Below are positions 1-8,299 of a DNA stretch of 38,884 nucleotides, in pieces. Both the position numbers and the translations under genes were made by a program. The stretch covers positions 1 through 38,884 of the forward strand of contig JANXZB010000091.1 in the NCBI GenBank assembly GCA_025355765.1, in the 5' to 3' direction. The stretch's first letter is position 1, and every line of letters starts with the position of its first letter. The notes below the pieces were generated by a model. That model saw nothing but the letters and a program-made list of their open reading frames with translations, was not told the origin of the DNA and did no database searches. This DNA comes from Actinomycetes bacterium (GTDB lineage: Bacteria > Actinomycetota > Actinomycetes > Nanopelagicales > Nanopelagicaceae).

Positions 1-46
1 ATCACTCACCGGCCACCTGGTGCTATCGACCCTGCACACCAATGAG
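1..46 (+). pseudogene. Inverted fragment of the pilB/gspE ATPase gene (His-box segment)
   Basis: Read on the plus strand from base 2, this stretch encodes SLTGHLVLSTLHTN. That is the highly conserved His-box segment of PilB/GspE ATPases and normally lies about 15-20 residues after the Walker B motif DPDVVLIGEIRD. The adjacent pilB gene is on the minus strand and loses homology just after DPDVVLIG, at about bases 38-49. The two pieces are therefore consecutive parts of one gene joined head to head, sharing a short overlap near ACCAATGA. This is a broken piece and not a gene. It is more likely an inverted chimera at a contig end than a natural gene product. Confidence 0.75.
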
Positions 47-1192
47 AACGACATCTGGGTCGCTTCGCAGAATCGAGCGGAGTGCGCTTGCAAATGTCAG
101 ACCAGCTTTTGGATTTACTTGAACCTGGTTGATGCCTTCCATCCTGTATTCGACAGGATCTTCAACCGTGATGACATTGATTTCTGGTTTCGCAACAGCG
201 CTAAGCGTTGTATATAGCGTCGTCGACTTTCCCGAGCCTGTTGGACCAGTAACCAGAATCATTCCATAAGGTTTTGTGTATGAGGTTTCATAGGCTTTGA
301 AGTTGCGATCAAGCAAAGCTAAGTCGCGAACGTCAAGACTTGAGTTCGGGTTGTCAAGAATGCGCATGACGATTTTCTCGCCCCAGACAGTGGGCAACGT
401 CGCAACACGCAAATCAATCTTGCGACCACCGTGTCGCACAGACATGCGACCATCTTGGGGCTTACGTCTTTCGGCAATATCAATATCGCTCATGATCTTT
501 AAACGCGAGATGACGCCGTTCTGAATACTCTTAGGCGCATTCTGCATTTCATGTAACACGCCGTCGATGCGATAACGGACTCGAACATCATGCTCGGCTG
601 GTTCGATGTGAATATCAGATGCATGATCTTGAATCGCTTGGCTGACAAGCAAATTTACAAAGCGAACGATTGGTGCATCTCCCTCGGGAGATTCCATGAT
701 GCCGTAGTCATTTGTTTCGGCAGGCGCATTGGTTTCAAGCAGCGCCGATGTTAGGTCATTCAATTCATCGTCTGCACGCAAATAGCGATCAATTGCACTT
801 AGTAAGTCACTTCGTGTAACTCCAACTGCTTCTACTTGGATCCGTGCCGCCGCGCGTACGTCGTCAATGGCAATGACGTTTCCAGGATCAGCCATCGCCA
901 GCACGAGGCGGCCATTGTGAATTCTTAGAGGTAGAACTTCATGTCGGCGACAAATGGCGGCAGAGACCAATGAGATTGAGGTGCGATCAATCGGATAATC
1001 AATTAATTCAACGAACGCGATTCCGGCCATTGCCGCCAGAGTCTTCGCATAATCCAGCTCTGTGAGAGCTGCAGAATCTTTGACAAGAACAAGGGCCGGC
1101 CCCGGCGGTGTTGGCGCAGGCGCAACTCCCTCGGCTGTGCTCTTTTGGGGAGGAAGGATCTCAAAGGAGGGGGAAATCTCCGTTATGGACAT
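23..1192 (-). CDS. pilB: Type IV pilus assembly / type II secretion ATPase (PilB/GspE family), 3' end lost
   Basis: Cytoplasmic hexameric ATPase that powers pilin or pseudopilin polymerisation. The 389-residue frame shows a T2SSE N-terminal domain (about residues 40-140), then the core: the ASDIHIEP segment near 191-198, the Walker A motif GPTGSGKS at 316-323, the Asp box ITVEDPVE at 341-348, and the Walker B motif DPDVVLIG at 378-385. After that, only four unrelated residues (VQGR) precede a stop. The expected EIRDRET, the His box and the C-terminal domain, about 150 or more residues, are missing. The His box appears inverted at bases 1-46. The ATG at 1192 has a GGGGGTGA-type ribosome site about 8 bases upstream. 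PilB and GspE cannot be separated with certainty here; no other pilus genes are in view. Confidence 0.85.
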   Translation of the reverse strand: MSITEISPSFEILPPQKSTAEGVAPAPTPPGPALVLVKDSAALTELDYAKTLAAMAGIAFVELIDYPIDRTSISLVSAAICRRHEVLPLRIHNGRLVLAMADPGNVIAIDDVRAAARIQVEAVGVTRSDLLSAIDRYLRADDELNDLTSALLETNAPAETNDYGIMESPEGDAPIVRFVNLLVSQAIQDHASDIHIEPAEHDVRVRYRIDGVLHEMQNAPKSIQNGVISRLKIMSDIDIAERRKPQDGRMSVRHGGRKIDLRVATLPTVWGEKIVMRILDNPNSSLDVRDLALLDRNFKAYETSYTKPYGMILVTGPTGSGKSTTLYTTLSAVAKPEINVITVEDPVEYRMEGINQVQVNPKAGLTFASALRSILRSDPDVVLIGVQGR

Positions 1193-1302
1193 CTCAAATC
1201 ACCCCCACCCTTTTTGGGGTAGGCAAAACGCCAGGGAAGTTCTTTTCACGTTGCTCAGTATGTTCACGCTCGCATAGCACCGACAGAGGTCGTTCGGGGG
1301 AC

Positions 1303-1350
1303 ATATCCACAGGTCGGGCGAGTCGAGGTTGCATATGTTACTGACCAGTA
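1303..1350 (+). promoter_or_regulatory. Candidate control region of the acyl-CoA dehydrogenase gene
   Basis: The 200-base gap between pilB and the acyl-CoA dehydrogenase gene must hold both divergent promoters. It contains a short inverted repeat, TACTG-AC-CAGTA (1339-1350), 42 bases before the chosen ATG, which could be a repressor half-site pair. It also has one DnaA-box-like nonamer, ATATCCACA (1303-1311), with one mismatch. No convincing -35/-10 pair was identified. Both are short enough to occur by chance. Confidence 0.2.
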
Positions 1351-1392
1351 GCATCCTTGGGCTCTATCCAAACGTACTGGGGGAATCACCTG

Positions 1393-3219
1393 ATGGGCCA
1401 CTACACCGCCAACCTGCGCGATATCGAATTCTGTCTTTTTGAGCTCCTTGGGCGAGGTGAAATTCTTGGCAAGTCCGTCTATAAGGATCTTGATCGCGAT
1501 ACCGCGATGGGCATGCTTGAGGAGATCAAACGATTATCAGAGAATGACCTGGCCGCCTCTTTTGTGGAAGGCGATCGTCTAGGTGTGGATTTCGATCCGA
1601 CAACCGGAGATGTGAAAGTTCCAGCGTCTTTTAAAAAATCCTATAACGCCTACATCCAAGGTGAGTGGTGGCGCGTTGATACACCTCCTGAGCTCGGCGG
1701 AACAAAGATTCCATCCTCTCTACGTTGGGCCATTGCCGAAATGGTTCTCGGTTCCAATCCTTCCATCCATATATATGCCTCGACATACGGATTTGCCCAC
1801 GTCGCTTACATGCTCGGAACCGACGATCAGAAGAAAATTGCAAAACAGATGGTCGATCACCATTGGGGCGCCAGCATGATGCTCACTGAGCCAGATGCCG
1901 GCAGTGACGTCGGCGCCGGCCGCGCGAAGGCAGTTCAGCAAGGCGATGGCACATGGCATATCACTGGTACAAAAAGATTCATCACATCAGGGGATAGCGA
2001 CCTCAGTGAGAACATTGTGCACTTTGTTCTAGCACGACGCGAAGGTGGTGGAGGCGGCACAAAAGGATTGAGTCTCTTCCTTATTCCAAAATTCATGTTT
2101 GATTTCGAAACTGGTGCGCTTGGAAAGCGTAACGGAGTCTTCGTCACTAAGGTTGAACACAAGATGGGACTCAATGTCTCTTCAACGTGTGAGATGAATC
2201 TTGGCGAGAAGGAACCAGCAGTTGGTTACTTACTTGGAGATGTCCATGAGGGCATTGCGCAAATGTTTAAGATCATCGAATTTGCACGGATGATGGTCGG
2301 TACCAAGGCGATCGCAACTTTGTCTGCCGGCTACCAACAAGCCCTTGCATACGCGAAGACTCGTGTTCAAGGTGGCGACATGAAGTTCATGAGCGACAAG
2401 ACCAGCCCCCGCGTCACGATCATCAATCACCCAGATGTTCGTCGTTCGCTTATGGTACAAAAAGCCTATTCCGAAGGTATGCGAGCGCTAGTTCTATACG
2501 CGGCCTCAATCCAGGATGAAGTAGCCATTGCCCGCGCTGAAGGAATGGAAAAAGATAAGCAGGACGACCTAGATGCCCTTGCCGACCTGCTTCTTCCCGT
2601 CGTTAAAGGCTATGGCAGTGAAAAGTCATGGACCCTCCTTGGTACCGAATCGCTCCAGACTTTCGGTGGTTCTGGCTTTACGCAAGATTGGCCGATAGAA
2701 CAGTACGTGCGCGATGCCAAAATCGACACGCTCTACGAAGGCACAACTGCCATCCAGGGATTGGATTTCTTCTTCCGCAAGATCATCAAGGACCGCGGCC
2801 GTGCGATTGGCCTTCTCAGCAAGGAGATCGGCGCTTTCGCCAAATCTGGCGGCACCCATCTTGAAGAGAAGCTTGCGCTCCAAAAGACGCTCGAAGACCT
2901 CAATGCAATCATCAGTGTCCTGGTTGGCCACGCTATGGCTTCACAGTCCGATCCGGCAGAGATATACAAAGTTGGTCTCAATGCGTCCAGATGCCTGATG
3001 GCGGTGGGCGAGACCATCACTGCCTGGTTATTACTTCGACAAGCCGACATCGCAGCGAGCAAGTTGCCCACCGCCGGCAAAGACGCCGACTTCTACTCTG
3101 GGAAGATTGCCACGGCCAAGTTCTTCGTTCGCAATTACTTGCCGCACATTTCGGCCGATCGCGCAATCGTTGAATCAACTGACAACTCGATCATGGAGAT
3201 TCCCGAGTCCGCTTTTTAA
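1393..3219 (+). CDS. Acyl-CoA dehydrogenase, long (~600-residue) type
   Basis: FAD-dependent enzyme that introduces the alpha-beta double bond in acyl-CoA in the first step of beta-oxidation. The 608-residue product has the usual order of N-terminal helical domain, middle beta domain (MMLTEPDAGSDVGA, then WHITGTKRFITSGD) and C-terminal helical domain, plus the extra C-terminal helical region found in the roughly 600-residue FadE-like subgroup. The likely catalytic base is Glu449 in LYEGTTAIQ. I chose ATG 1393 (MGHYTANLRDIEF), which matches the usual family N-terminus and has a GGGGGA site about 9 bases upstream. An in-frame TTG at 1357 would add 12 poorly matching residues. Chain-length preference cannot be read from the sequence. 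Confidence 0.93.
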   Translation: MGHYTANLRDIEFCLFELLGRGEILGKSVYKDLDRDTAMGMLEEIKRLSENDLAASFVEGDRLGVDFDPTTGDVKVPASFKKSYNAYIQGEWWRVDTPPELGGTKIPSSLRWAIAEMVLGSNPSIHIYASTYGFAHVAYMLGTDDQKKIAKQMVDHHWGASMMLTEPDAGSDVGAGRAKAVQQGDGTWHITGTKRFITSGDSDLSENIVHFVLARREGGGGGTKGLSLFLIPKFMFDFETGALGKRNGVFVTKVEHKMGLNVSSTCEMNLGEKEPAVGYLLGDVHEGIAQMFKIIEFARMMVGTKAIATLSAGYQQALAYAKTRVQGGDMKFMSDKTSPRVTIINHPDVRRSLMVQKAYSEGMRALVLYAASIQDEVAIARAEGMEKDKQDDLDALADLLLPVVKGYGSEKSWTLLGTESLQTFGGSGFTQDWPIEQYVRDAKIDTLYEGTTAIQGLDFFFRKIIKDRGRAIGLLSKEIGAFAKSGGTHLEEKLALQKTLEDLNAIISVLVGHAMASQSDPAEIYKVGLNASRCLMAVGETITAWLLLRQADIAASKLPTAGKDADFYSGKIATAKFFVRNYLPHISADRAIVESTDNSIMEIPESAF

Positions 3220-3233
3220 AGTACTCTATCTGA

Positions 3234-4172
3234 GTGCTCAAATCACTCCGCGCCGAGGCCTTCTTAGTCTTCGGAGCAGTGGCTTTTGCCTTCAATGGCG
3301 TTATTTCAAAATTGGTACTTGCAGGTGGACTGTCGGCCTGGCGATTAACTCAGGCTCGGTGCACTGGCGCATTCTTGATCCTTCTTCTATTCGTACTCGC
3401 ACGTAAAGGTGATTCGCTGAAGACCACTCGCCGTGAGTTGCCTTGGCTTGTTGCATACGGAGCGATCGGGTTTGCAGCTGTTCAGGTGGGTTATTTCATT
3501 GCAATCGCACGTATGCCAATCAGCATTGCTCTCATCATCGAATTCACCGCGCCGATTTGGATAGTTCTCTATATCCGCTTCATTCTCAAGCTTCATGTCC
3601 CATCCATGATGTGGCTCTCCCTCGGACTTGGATTCTCTGGTTTGTTGCTCGTGGGGCAAGTTTGGCGTGGGCTCACACTCAATGGAGTTGGCCTGATTGC
3701 CGCCTTTATCGACGCCTTCGCCCTGGCCGCCTATTTTCTTCTCGGGGAAAAATTGGTGGCTCAAAGATCCACGAGCACTTTGACGCTCTGGGGTCTGGGA
3801 ATCGCCTCTTTGGTCTGGGCAATTTTCACTCCTTTATGGAGTTTTCCTACCCAGATATTTAGCCAACACATCAACCTGCAAGGGACATTTAAGAACTACA
3901 CCTTGCCCGGCTGGGTGCTCTTACTCTGGATTATCGTGATGGGCACGATCCTGCCCTACGTCCTTGTCCTCAATGGCCTAAAACTTCTATCGGCGTCGAC
4001 AAGCAGCGTTATCGGAATGCTCGAACCAGTAGTAGCAGGAGGATTTGCCTGGTGGTGGTTGGGTGAAATCTTGACACCAACACAATTGGTGGGAGGCGCA
4101 GTAGTAATTGCGGGGATCATCCTTGCCGATCGTGTTCGCAGACAAGTGCATGTTCCCAAAAACTTGATCTAA
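3234..4172 (+). CDS. EamA/DMT-superfamily transporter
   Basis: Integral membrane protein of 312 residues, mostly hydrophobic, with about ten predicted transmembrane helices arranged as two EamA repeats. The second repeat ends with the typical VIGMLEPVVAGGFAWWWLGE segment. Relatives include RhtA-like amino-acid exporters and many permeases of unknown substrate; nothing here fixes the substrate. The start is GTG at 3234, 14 bases after the acyl-CoA dehydrogenase stop, so co-transcription with that gene is likely. The stop codon overlaps the dnaB stop on the other strand by four bases, leaving no room for a terminator between these convergent genes. Confidence 0.88.
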   Translation: MLKSLRAEAFLVFGAVAFAFNGVISKLVLAGGLSAWRLTQARCTGAFLILLLFVLARKGDSLKTTRRELPWLVAYGAIGFAAVQVGYFIAIARMPISIALIIEFTAPIWIVLYIRFILKLHVPSMMWLSLGLGFSGLLLVGQVWRGLTLNGVGLIAAFIDAFALAAYFLLGEKLVAQRSTSTLTLWGLGIASLVWAIFTPLWSFPTQIFSQHINLQGTFKNYTLPGWVLLLWIIVMGTILPYVLVLNGLKLLSASTSSVIGMLEPVVAGGFAWWWLGEILTPTQLVGGAVVIAGIILADRVRRQVHVPKNLI

Positions 4173-5566
4173 TTATTGTCTCCACGCTGTTGCGTGTAAT
4201 CAGTAGGTGCCGAACTTTGCGGCATGTCGACGAATCGAGCAAAGTGAAGTTGTGCCGACACGGTAATAGTGCGGGTTGGACCGTTACGGTGTTTGGCAAT
4301 AATGAGGTCAGCTTCACCGGATCGGTTCTGACTGTCGTAGAGATCATCGCGGTGTAACAAGATAACGACGTCTGCATCCTGTTCGATCGATCCTGATTCA
4401 CGAAGGTCCGAGAGCATCGGCTTCTTATCCGAACGCTGCTCGGGAGATCGGTTCAACTGTGAGATCGCGATAACAGGAACGTCGAGTTCTTTGGCTAGTA
4501 GCTTCAATTGGCGAGAGAACTCAGATACTTCTTGCTGACGGCTTTCAACGCGCTTTCCACTCGTCATCAACTGCAAATAATCAATAACTATCAGCTTTAA
4601 ATCATGCCTTTGCTTGAGACGTCTCGCCTTTGCCCTGATCTCCATAAGGGAGAGGTTGGGTGAATCATCGATAAAGAGAGGAGCTGCGGAAATCTCGCCC
4701 ATGCGGCGCGCCAAGCGCGACCACTCTTCATCACTGAGGTTTCCTGCACGGATATTGTTCAATCCAACTCGAGCCTCGGCCGACAACATACGCATCGTGA
4801 TTTCAGATCGGCTCATTTCAAGAGAGAAAATCACCGAGGTGTTTCCACCGTGGATGGATGCATAACGGGCGATATCCAGACCAAGAGTTGATTTACCCAC
4901 CGCAGGACGCGCTGCAAGAACAATCATGTTTCCTGGGTGAAGACCGTTGGTCAGAGTGTCGAGATCTTTGAATCCAGTTTTCACTCCTTCTGCGCCGACG
5001 CCCTTTGAGATCGCTTCGATCTCATCAAGTGCTTGTGGAAGCAGGGTGCTCAGTTGCACGTAATCTTCGTTGGCGCGACGTTCGGTTACGGAGTAGACCT
5101 CTGCCTGTGCCTGATCCACGGAATCATCGACATCGCCTTCGGCGCTATATCCGAGTTGGACAATTTTTGTTCCGGCTTCGACTAGACGGCGCATGATTGC
5201 GCGTTCGCGTACGATCTTGGCGTAGTAGCCGGCGTTGGCCGCAGTTGGAACCGATGAGATAAGAGTGTGCAGATATGGGGCGCCACCTGCACGGGCTATC
5301 TCACCCCTCTTCGTGAGTTCGGCAGAGACGGTAACCGCATCAGCGGGTTCGCCGCGGCCGTACAAATCCAAGATCGCGTCATAAATAGTTTCGTGCGCTG
5401 GTCGATAGAAATCGCGCTCGCGGAGAATTTCAATAACATCGGCGATTGCATCTTTACTGAGCAACATTCCGCCGAGAACACTCTGTTCGGCAATCAGGTC
5501 TTGAGGTGGGGTTCGTTCAAACTCGGGTTCGGATCGAGGTCGTTGGGGAAGTTCTGTAATGCTCAC
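4169..5566 (-). CDS. dnaB: Replicative DNA helicase DnaB
   Basis: Hexameric 5'-3' helicase of the replication fork. The N-terminal DnaB domain opens with TPPQDLIAEQSVLGGMLLSKDAIADV. The RecA-like C-terminal domain has Walker A ARPAVGKST with Lys225, the Walker B region LIVIDYLQLM and the DLRESGSIEQDADVVILLHR segment. No intein interrupts the motifs, although inteins are common in DnaB. The start GTG 5566 (VSITELPQ) is chosen because remembered Streptomyces DnaB proteins begin with Met-Ser-Ile and an AAGG-type site lies just upstream; a GTG at 5590 would add eight residues. The gene lies downstream of rplI in many actinobacteria, but here an FAD/GcvT gene and a kinase gene separate them. DciA, the probable loader of DnaB, is encoded at 33545-34015. 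Confidence 0.96.
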   Translation of the reverse strand: MSITELPQRPRSEPEFERTPPQDLIAEQSVLGGMLLSKDAIADVIEILRERDFYRPAHETIYDAILDLYGRGEPADAVTVSAELTKRGEIARAGGAPYLHTLISSVPTAANAGYYAKIVRERAIMRRLVEAGTKIVQLGYSAEGDVDDSVDQAQAEVYSVTERRANEDYVQLSTLLPQALDEIEAISKGVGAEGVKTGFKDLDTLTNGLHPGNMIVLAARPAVGKSTLGLDIARYASIHGGNTSVIFSLEMSRSEITMRMLSAEARVGLNNIRAGNLSDEEWSRLARRMGEISAAPLFIDDSPNLSLMEIRAKARRLKQRHDLKLIVIDYLQLMTSGKRVESRQQEVSEFSRQLKLLAKELDVPVIAISQLNRSPEQRSDKKPMLSDLRESGSIEQDADVVILLHRDDLYDSQNRSGEADLIIAKHRNGPTRTITVSAQLHFARFVDMPQSSAPTDYTQQRGDNN

Positions 5567-5668
5567 ATCCACCACCTTCCCAGCCACCACCGACAGTCAC
5601 CATTGTTATGGCGCGTGGGTGAACGGTAGGCAGTAGCCCGCCAAGACACCAGAAACCACCTCCCGCCC

Positions 5669-5806
5669 TTGTGGATTGCTTGTGGAGAAGACGGGAATAA
5701 CTGCCCTATTCCTGTGTAATGCCCTGTTGATGAATTGTGGATAACCGTTCTTGAATCTCCACGCGTTGGCTAAGAGGGCAGGTCAGCGTCAATTCGCTCA
5801 TCCACA
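5669..5806. promoter_or_regulatory. DnaA-box-like cluster upstream of dnaB
   Basis: The 283-base gap between dnaB and the FAD/GcvT gene holds one exact DnaA box in reverse orientation, TGTGGATAA (5736-5744). It also holds two one-mismatch boxes, TGTGGAGAA (5681-5689) and TCATCCACA (5798-5806), and a weaker one starting at 5669. The gap is upstream of dnaB, so these could be a DnaA-responsive control region or a DnaA titration site. No clear -35/-10 pair or terminator was recognised in the rest of the gap. Confidence 0.5.
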
Positions 5807-5849
5807 GCGTGTGAAGAAAAGTTTATTTCTACATCTCATATATTGATAT

Positions 5850-8297
5850 CTAAGAACGAATTCTCGAACTCGTGGGATCAAAGAGTGGTTCGGCGGCAAT
5901 GACTCCGCTTCTCCAGTCACCGAAGAATTCGACGTCTACCCTCGTTCCAATCCCGCTGTGTTCGATGGGTAGGTAGGCGTATGCGATGGCTTTGTTGATC
6001 GTGTAGCCCTGGCCGCCGCTCTTAACTCTGCCGACGATCTCTTCACCGATTCGAATTGGTTCATTTCCCAGAGGGACTTGCCGAATATCATCGAAGAGAA
6101 TCGGGACGAGCTTCCTTCTAAGATCCTCTTCAGCCTTGAGTAGAAAACTCTTTCCGATAAAAGATTCCTTCTTCAAGGCAACTGCAAAATCAAGCCCGGC
6201 CTCAAAGGGATTTGTCTCGGTGGAAATTTCCACGCCCCATGCCCTGTATCCCTTTTCAAGACGCAGAGATTCAATTGCCCGATAGCCGCAGACTTTCATT
6301 CCGAATTTCTCTCCGGCATCAATCAATGCTCGCCACACGACTTCGCTGTCTGCAACTGGAACATACAGTTCCCAACCAAGTTCGCCGACGTATGTAATTC
6401 TTGTCGCTCGCACAGTCACATTGGCGATCACAATCTCACGCGAATGCATGAAAGGGAAATTTGTATGACTCAAATCGTATGACGTGAGGGCCTGCAAAAT
6501 TTCGCGGGCGCGCGGCCCCCAAATGCCAAAACATGACAGAGTTGAAGTGATATCGGAAATTTCGACTTCAAAGTCATGCTCCCGCCGAATCTTCTCCAAC
6601 CAGCCCATATCGTGAACAAGAAATGCGGTGCCCGTGACGATCATAAACTCGTGTTCAGAAATTTGTGTCACCGTGTAATCGGATTCAATTCCGCCCCGGG
6701 AGTTCAACGCCTGGGTGTAGACCGTACGCCCCATACCTTTAACTACGTCATTGGCACACGCAAAGTTAAGGAATGACGCTGCTTTTTCGCCTTTTACAGT
6801 GATCTTCGCAAAACTCGATTCGTCAAATAATCCGGCACTCTCCCGTGTTGCAAGATGCTCGGCCCTTACCGCGCTAGACCAATGTTTAGCAGCCCAACCG
6901 TAAGGCGCGAACTCATCATTGCTCTCGTTATCTGCGTAATAATTCACTCGCTCCCAACTTGCCTTTTCTCCAAAGACTGCGCTGTGCGATTTGTGCCATT
7001 CATAAACTGGCGACTTCTTCAATGGACGAGCGCTCTTGCGTTCTTCGCCGGGATAGTGAATATCGTAATACTCCTCATAGTTCTCTGTTACGCGTTCGAG
7101 AGTGAATTTGGCAGATTTGTAGGCCTGCCCGAATCGTCGGATATCCATGTGCCAGAGATCCATGGTGGGCTCGCCAGCGACAATCCATTCGGCCACGACC
7201 TTGCCGATTCCGCCTGCTCCTGCGATTCCATGTGCGCAAAATCCTGCCGCGACATAGAAGCCGCCAATCGAAGTTTCACCTAAACAAAATTCGTTATCCG
7301 GAGTAAATCCTTCAGGACCGTTGATAAAATTCTTAACTCCCACTTCGCCCATTTTTGGCACGCGTCGCTGAGAATTCTCGGCGATCTCCTCAAATCGATC
7401 CCACTCCTCTGGTAACAATCTTCCATTGAAGTCGGCCGGAATATTGTCGAGATGTTCGTAATCCGCAGTCCATGCTCTGGAATTGCGTTCATAACCGCCC
7501 ATGAGAAGTCCGCTCACCTCTTGACGGAAATAGATAAGCAAATCCGGGTCCCGAAGCGAGGGAAGATAAGGCGCTCCTGCTGGCAGGAAGTTCTCTGTAA
7601 TCAAGTACTGGTGGCTCATCGGAATGATTGGAATTCGAACATCTACCATTCGCCCGAGTTCGGCAGCAAACATTCCACCACAATTAACGACGATCTCGCA
7701 CTCAATGCTTCCTTTATCTGTTTGGACGTGCGTAACGCGTCCGTCCTTTGTTGTTATTCCAAGAACTCGCGTGTGGGTGAAGATCTGCACCCCGCCGCGC
7801 CTTGCCCCGGAGGCGAGGGCCTGAGCGAGCTGCGAGGGGTCAACCTGACCATCGGATGCCATATAACAGGCCCCCACCACGCCTTCCAGATCCATCAGTG
7901 GGAAGAGATCTTGGGCTTCTTTCGGCGATATTTCCTTCAAATCCAACCCGAATGTCCGAGCCCAACCGATCTGACGACGAATTTCTTCCATGCGTTCAGG
8001 CGATGAGGCAAGTTTGATGCTCCCGCACTCTTTCCAACTAGGAGGAGTCTGCGTTGCCTCCAGTTTTCTGTAGAGGTCTACAGAGTGCATGTTCATTTTC
8101 GTCAAGGTCGGGTCTGCCCGCAATTGCCCCACTAAGCCAGCCGAATGGAATGTTGATCCGCTAGTGAGATCACTTCGATCTAGCAATATGACGTCTTTCT
8201 CGCCAAGTTCGGCCAGATGATAGGCAACCGATGTGCCACCCACTCCGCCACCGATAATGACGATCTTCGCTCTTTCTGGAATTGCTGACGTAGCCAT
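5850..8297 (-). CDS. FAD-dependent dimethylglycine/sarcosine dehydrogenase-like protein with GcvT domain
   Basis: Two-part enzyme of 815 residues. The first half is a DAO-type FAD domain with the dinucleotide motif GGGVGG at 16-21 and His51 in STFHSAGL, the position where dimethylglycine and sarcosine dehydrogenases carry covalent FAD. The second half (about residue 430 on) is an aminomethyltransferase-like GcvT fold with its C-terminal domain. By family knowledge, such proteins oxidatively remove an N-methyl group from dimethylglycine or sarcosine and pass the one-carbon unit to tetrahydrofolate. The exact substrate is not settled by the sequence. The ATG at 8297 lies two bases from the start of the divergent kinase gene. 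A TACATT hexamer on the minus strand (8305-8310) sits close to the ATG, so a leaderless or very short mRNA is possible. Confidence 0.9.
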   Translation of the reverse strand: MATSAIPERAKIVIIGGGVGGTSVAYHLAELGEKDVILLDRSDLTSGSTFHSAGLVGQLRADPTLTKMNMHSVDLYRKLEATQTPPSWKECGSIKLASSPERMEEIRRQIGWARTFGLDLKEISPKEAQDLFPLMDLEGVVGACYMASDGQVDPSQLAQALASGARRGGVQIFTHTRVLGITTKDGRVTHVQTDKGSIECEIVVNCGGMFAAELGRMVDVRIPIIPMSHQYLITENFLPAGAPYLPSLRDPDLLIYFRQEVSGLLMGGYERNSRAWTADYEHLDNIPADFNGRLLPEEWDRFEEIAENSQRRVPKMGEVGVKNFINGPEGFTPDNEFCLGETSIGGFYVAAGFCAHGIAGAGGIGKVVAEWIVAGEPTMDLWHMDIRRFGQAYKSAKFTLERVTENYEEYYDIHYPGEERKSARPLKKSPVYEWHKSHSAVFGEKASWERVNYYADNESNDEFAPYGWAAKHWSSAVRAEHLATRESAGLFDESSFAKITVKGEKAASFLNFACANDVVKGMGRTVYTQALNSRGGIESDYTVTQISEHEFMIVTGTAFLVHDMGWLEKIRREHDFEVEISDITSTLSCFGIWGPRAREILQALTSYDLSHTNFPFMHSREIVIANVTVRATRITYVGELGWELYVPVADSEVVWRALIDAGEKFGMKVCGYRAIESLRLEKGYRAWGVEISTETNPFEAGLDFAVALKKESFIGKSFLLKAEEDLRRKLVPILFDDIRQVPLGNEPIRIGEEIVGRVKSGGQGYTINKAIAYAYLPIEHSGIGTRVDVEFFGDWRSGVIAAEPLFDPTSSRIRS

Positions 8298-8299
8298 GG

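Noticed and set aside
1196-1222. CCCC/GGGG hairpin near the pilB start
   Set aside because: Short, imperfect stem around a loop of about nine bases; it overlaps the pilB ribosome site and looks like base-composition bias, not a terminator.
6855-8017. Several plus-strand open frames opposite the FAD/GcvT gene
   Set aside because: Shadows of the real gene; no coherent domain, and they overlap one another in different frames.
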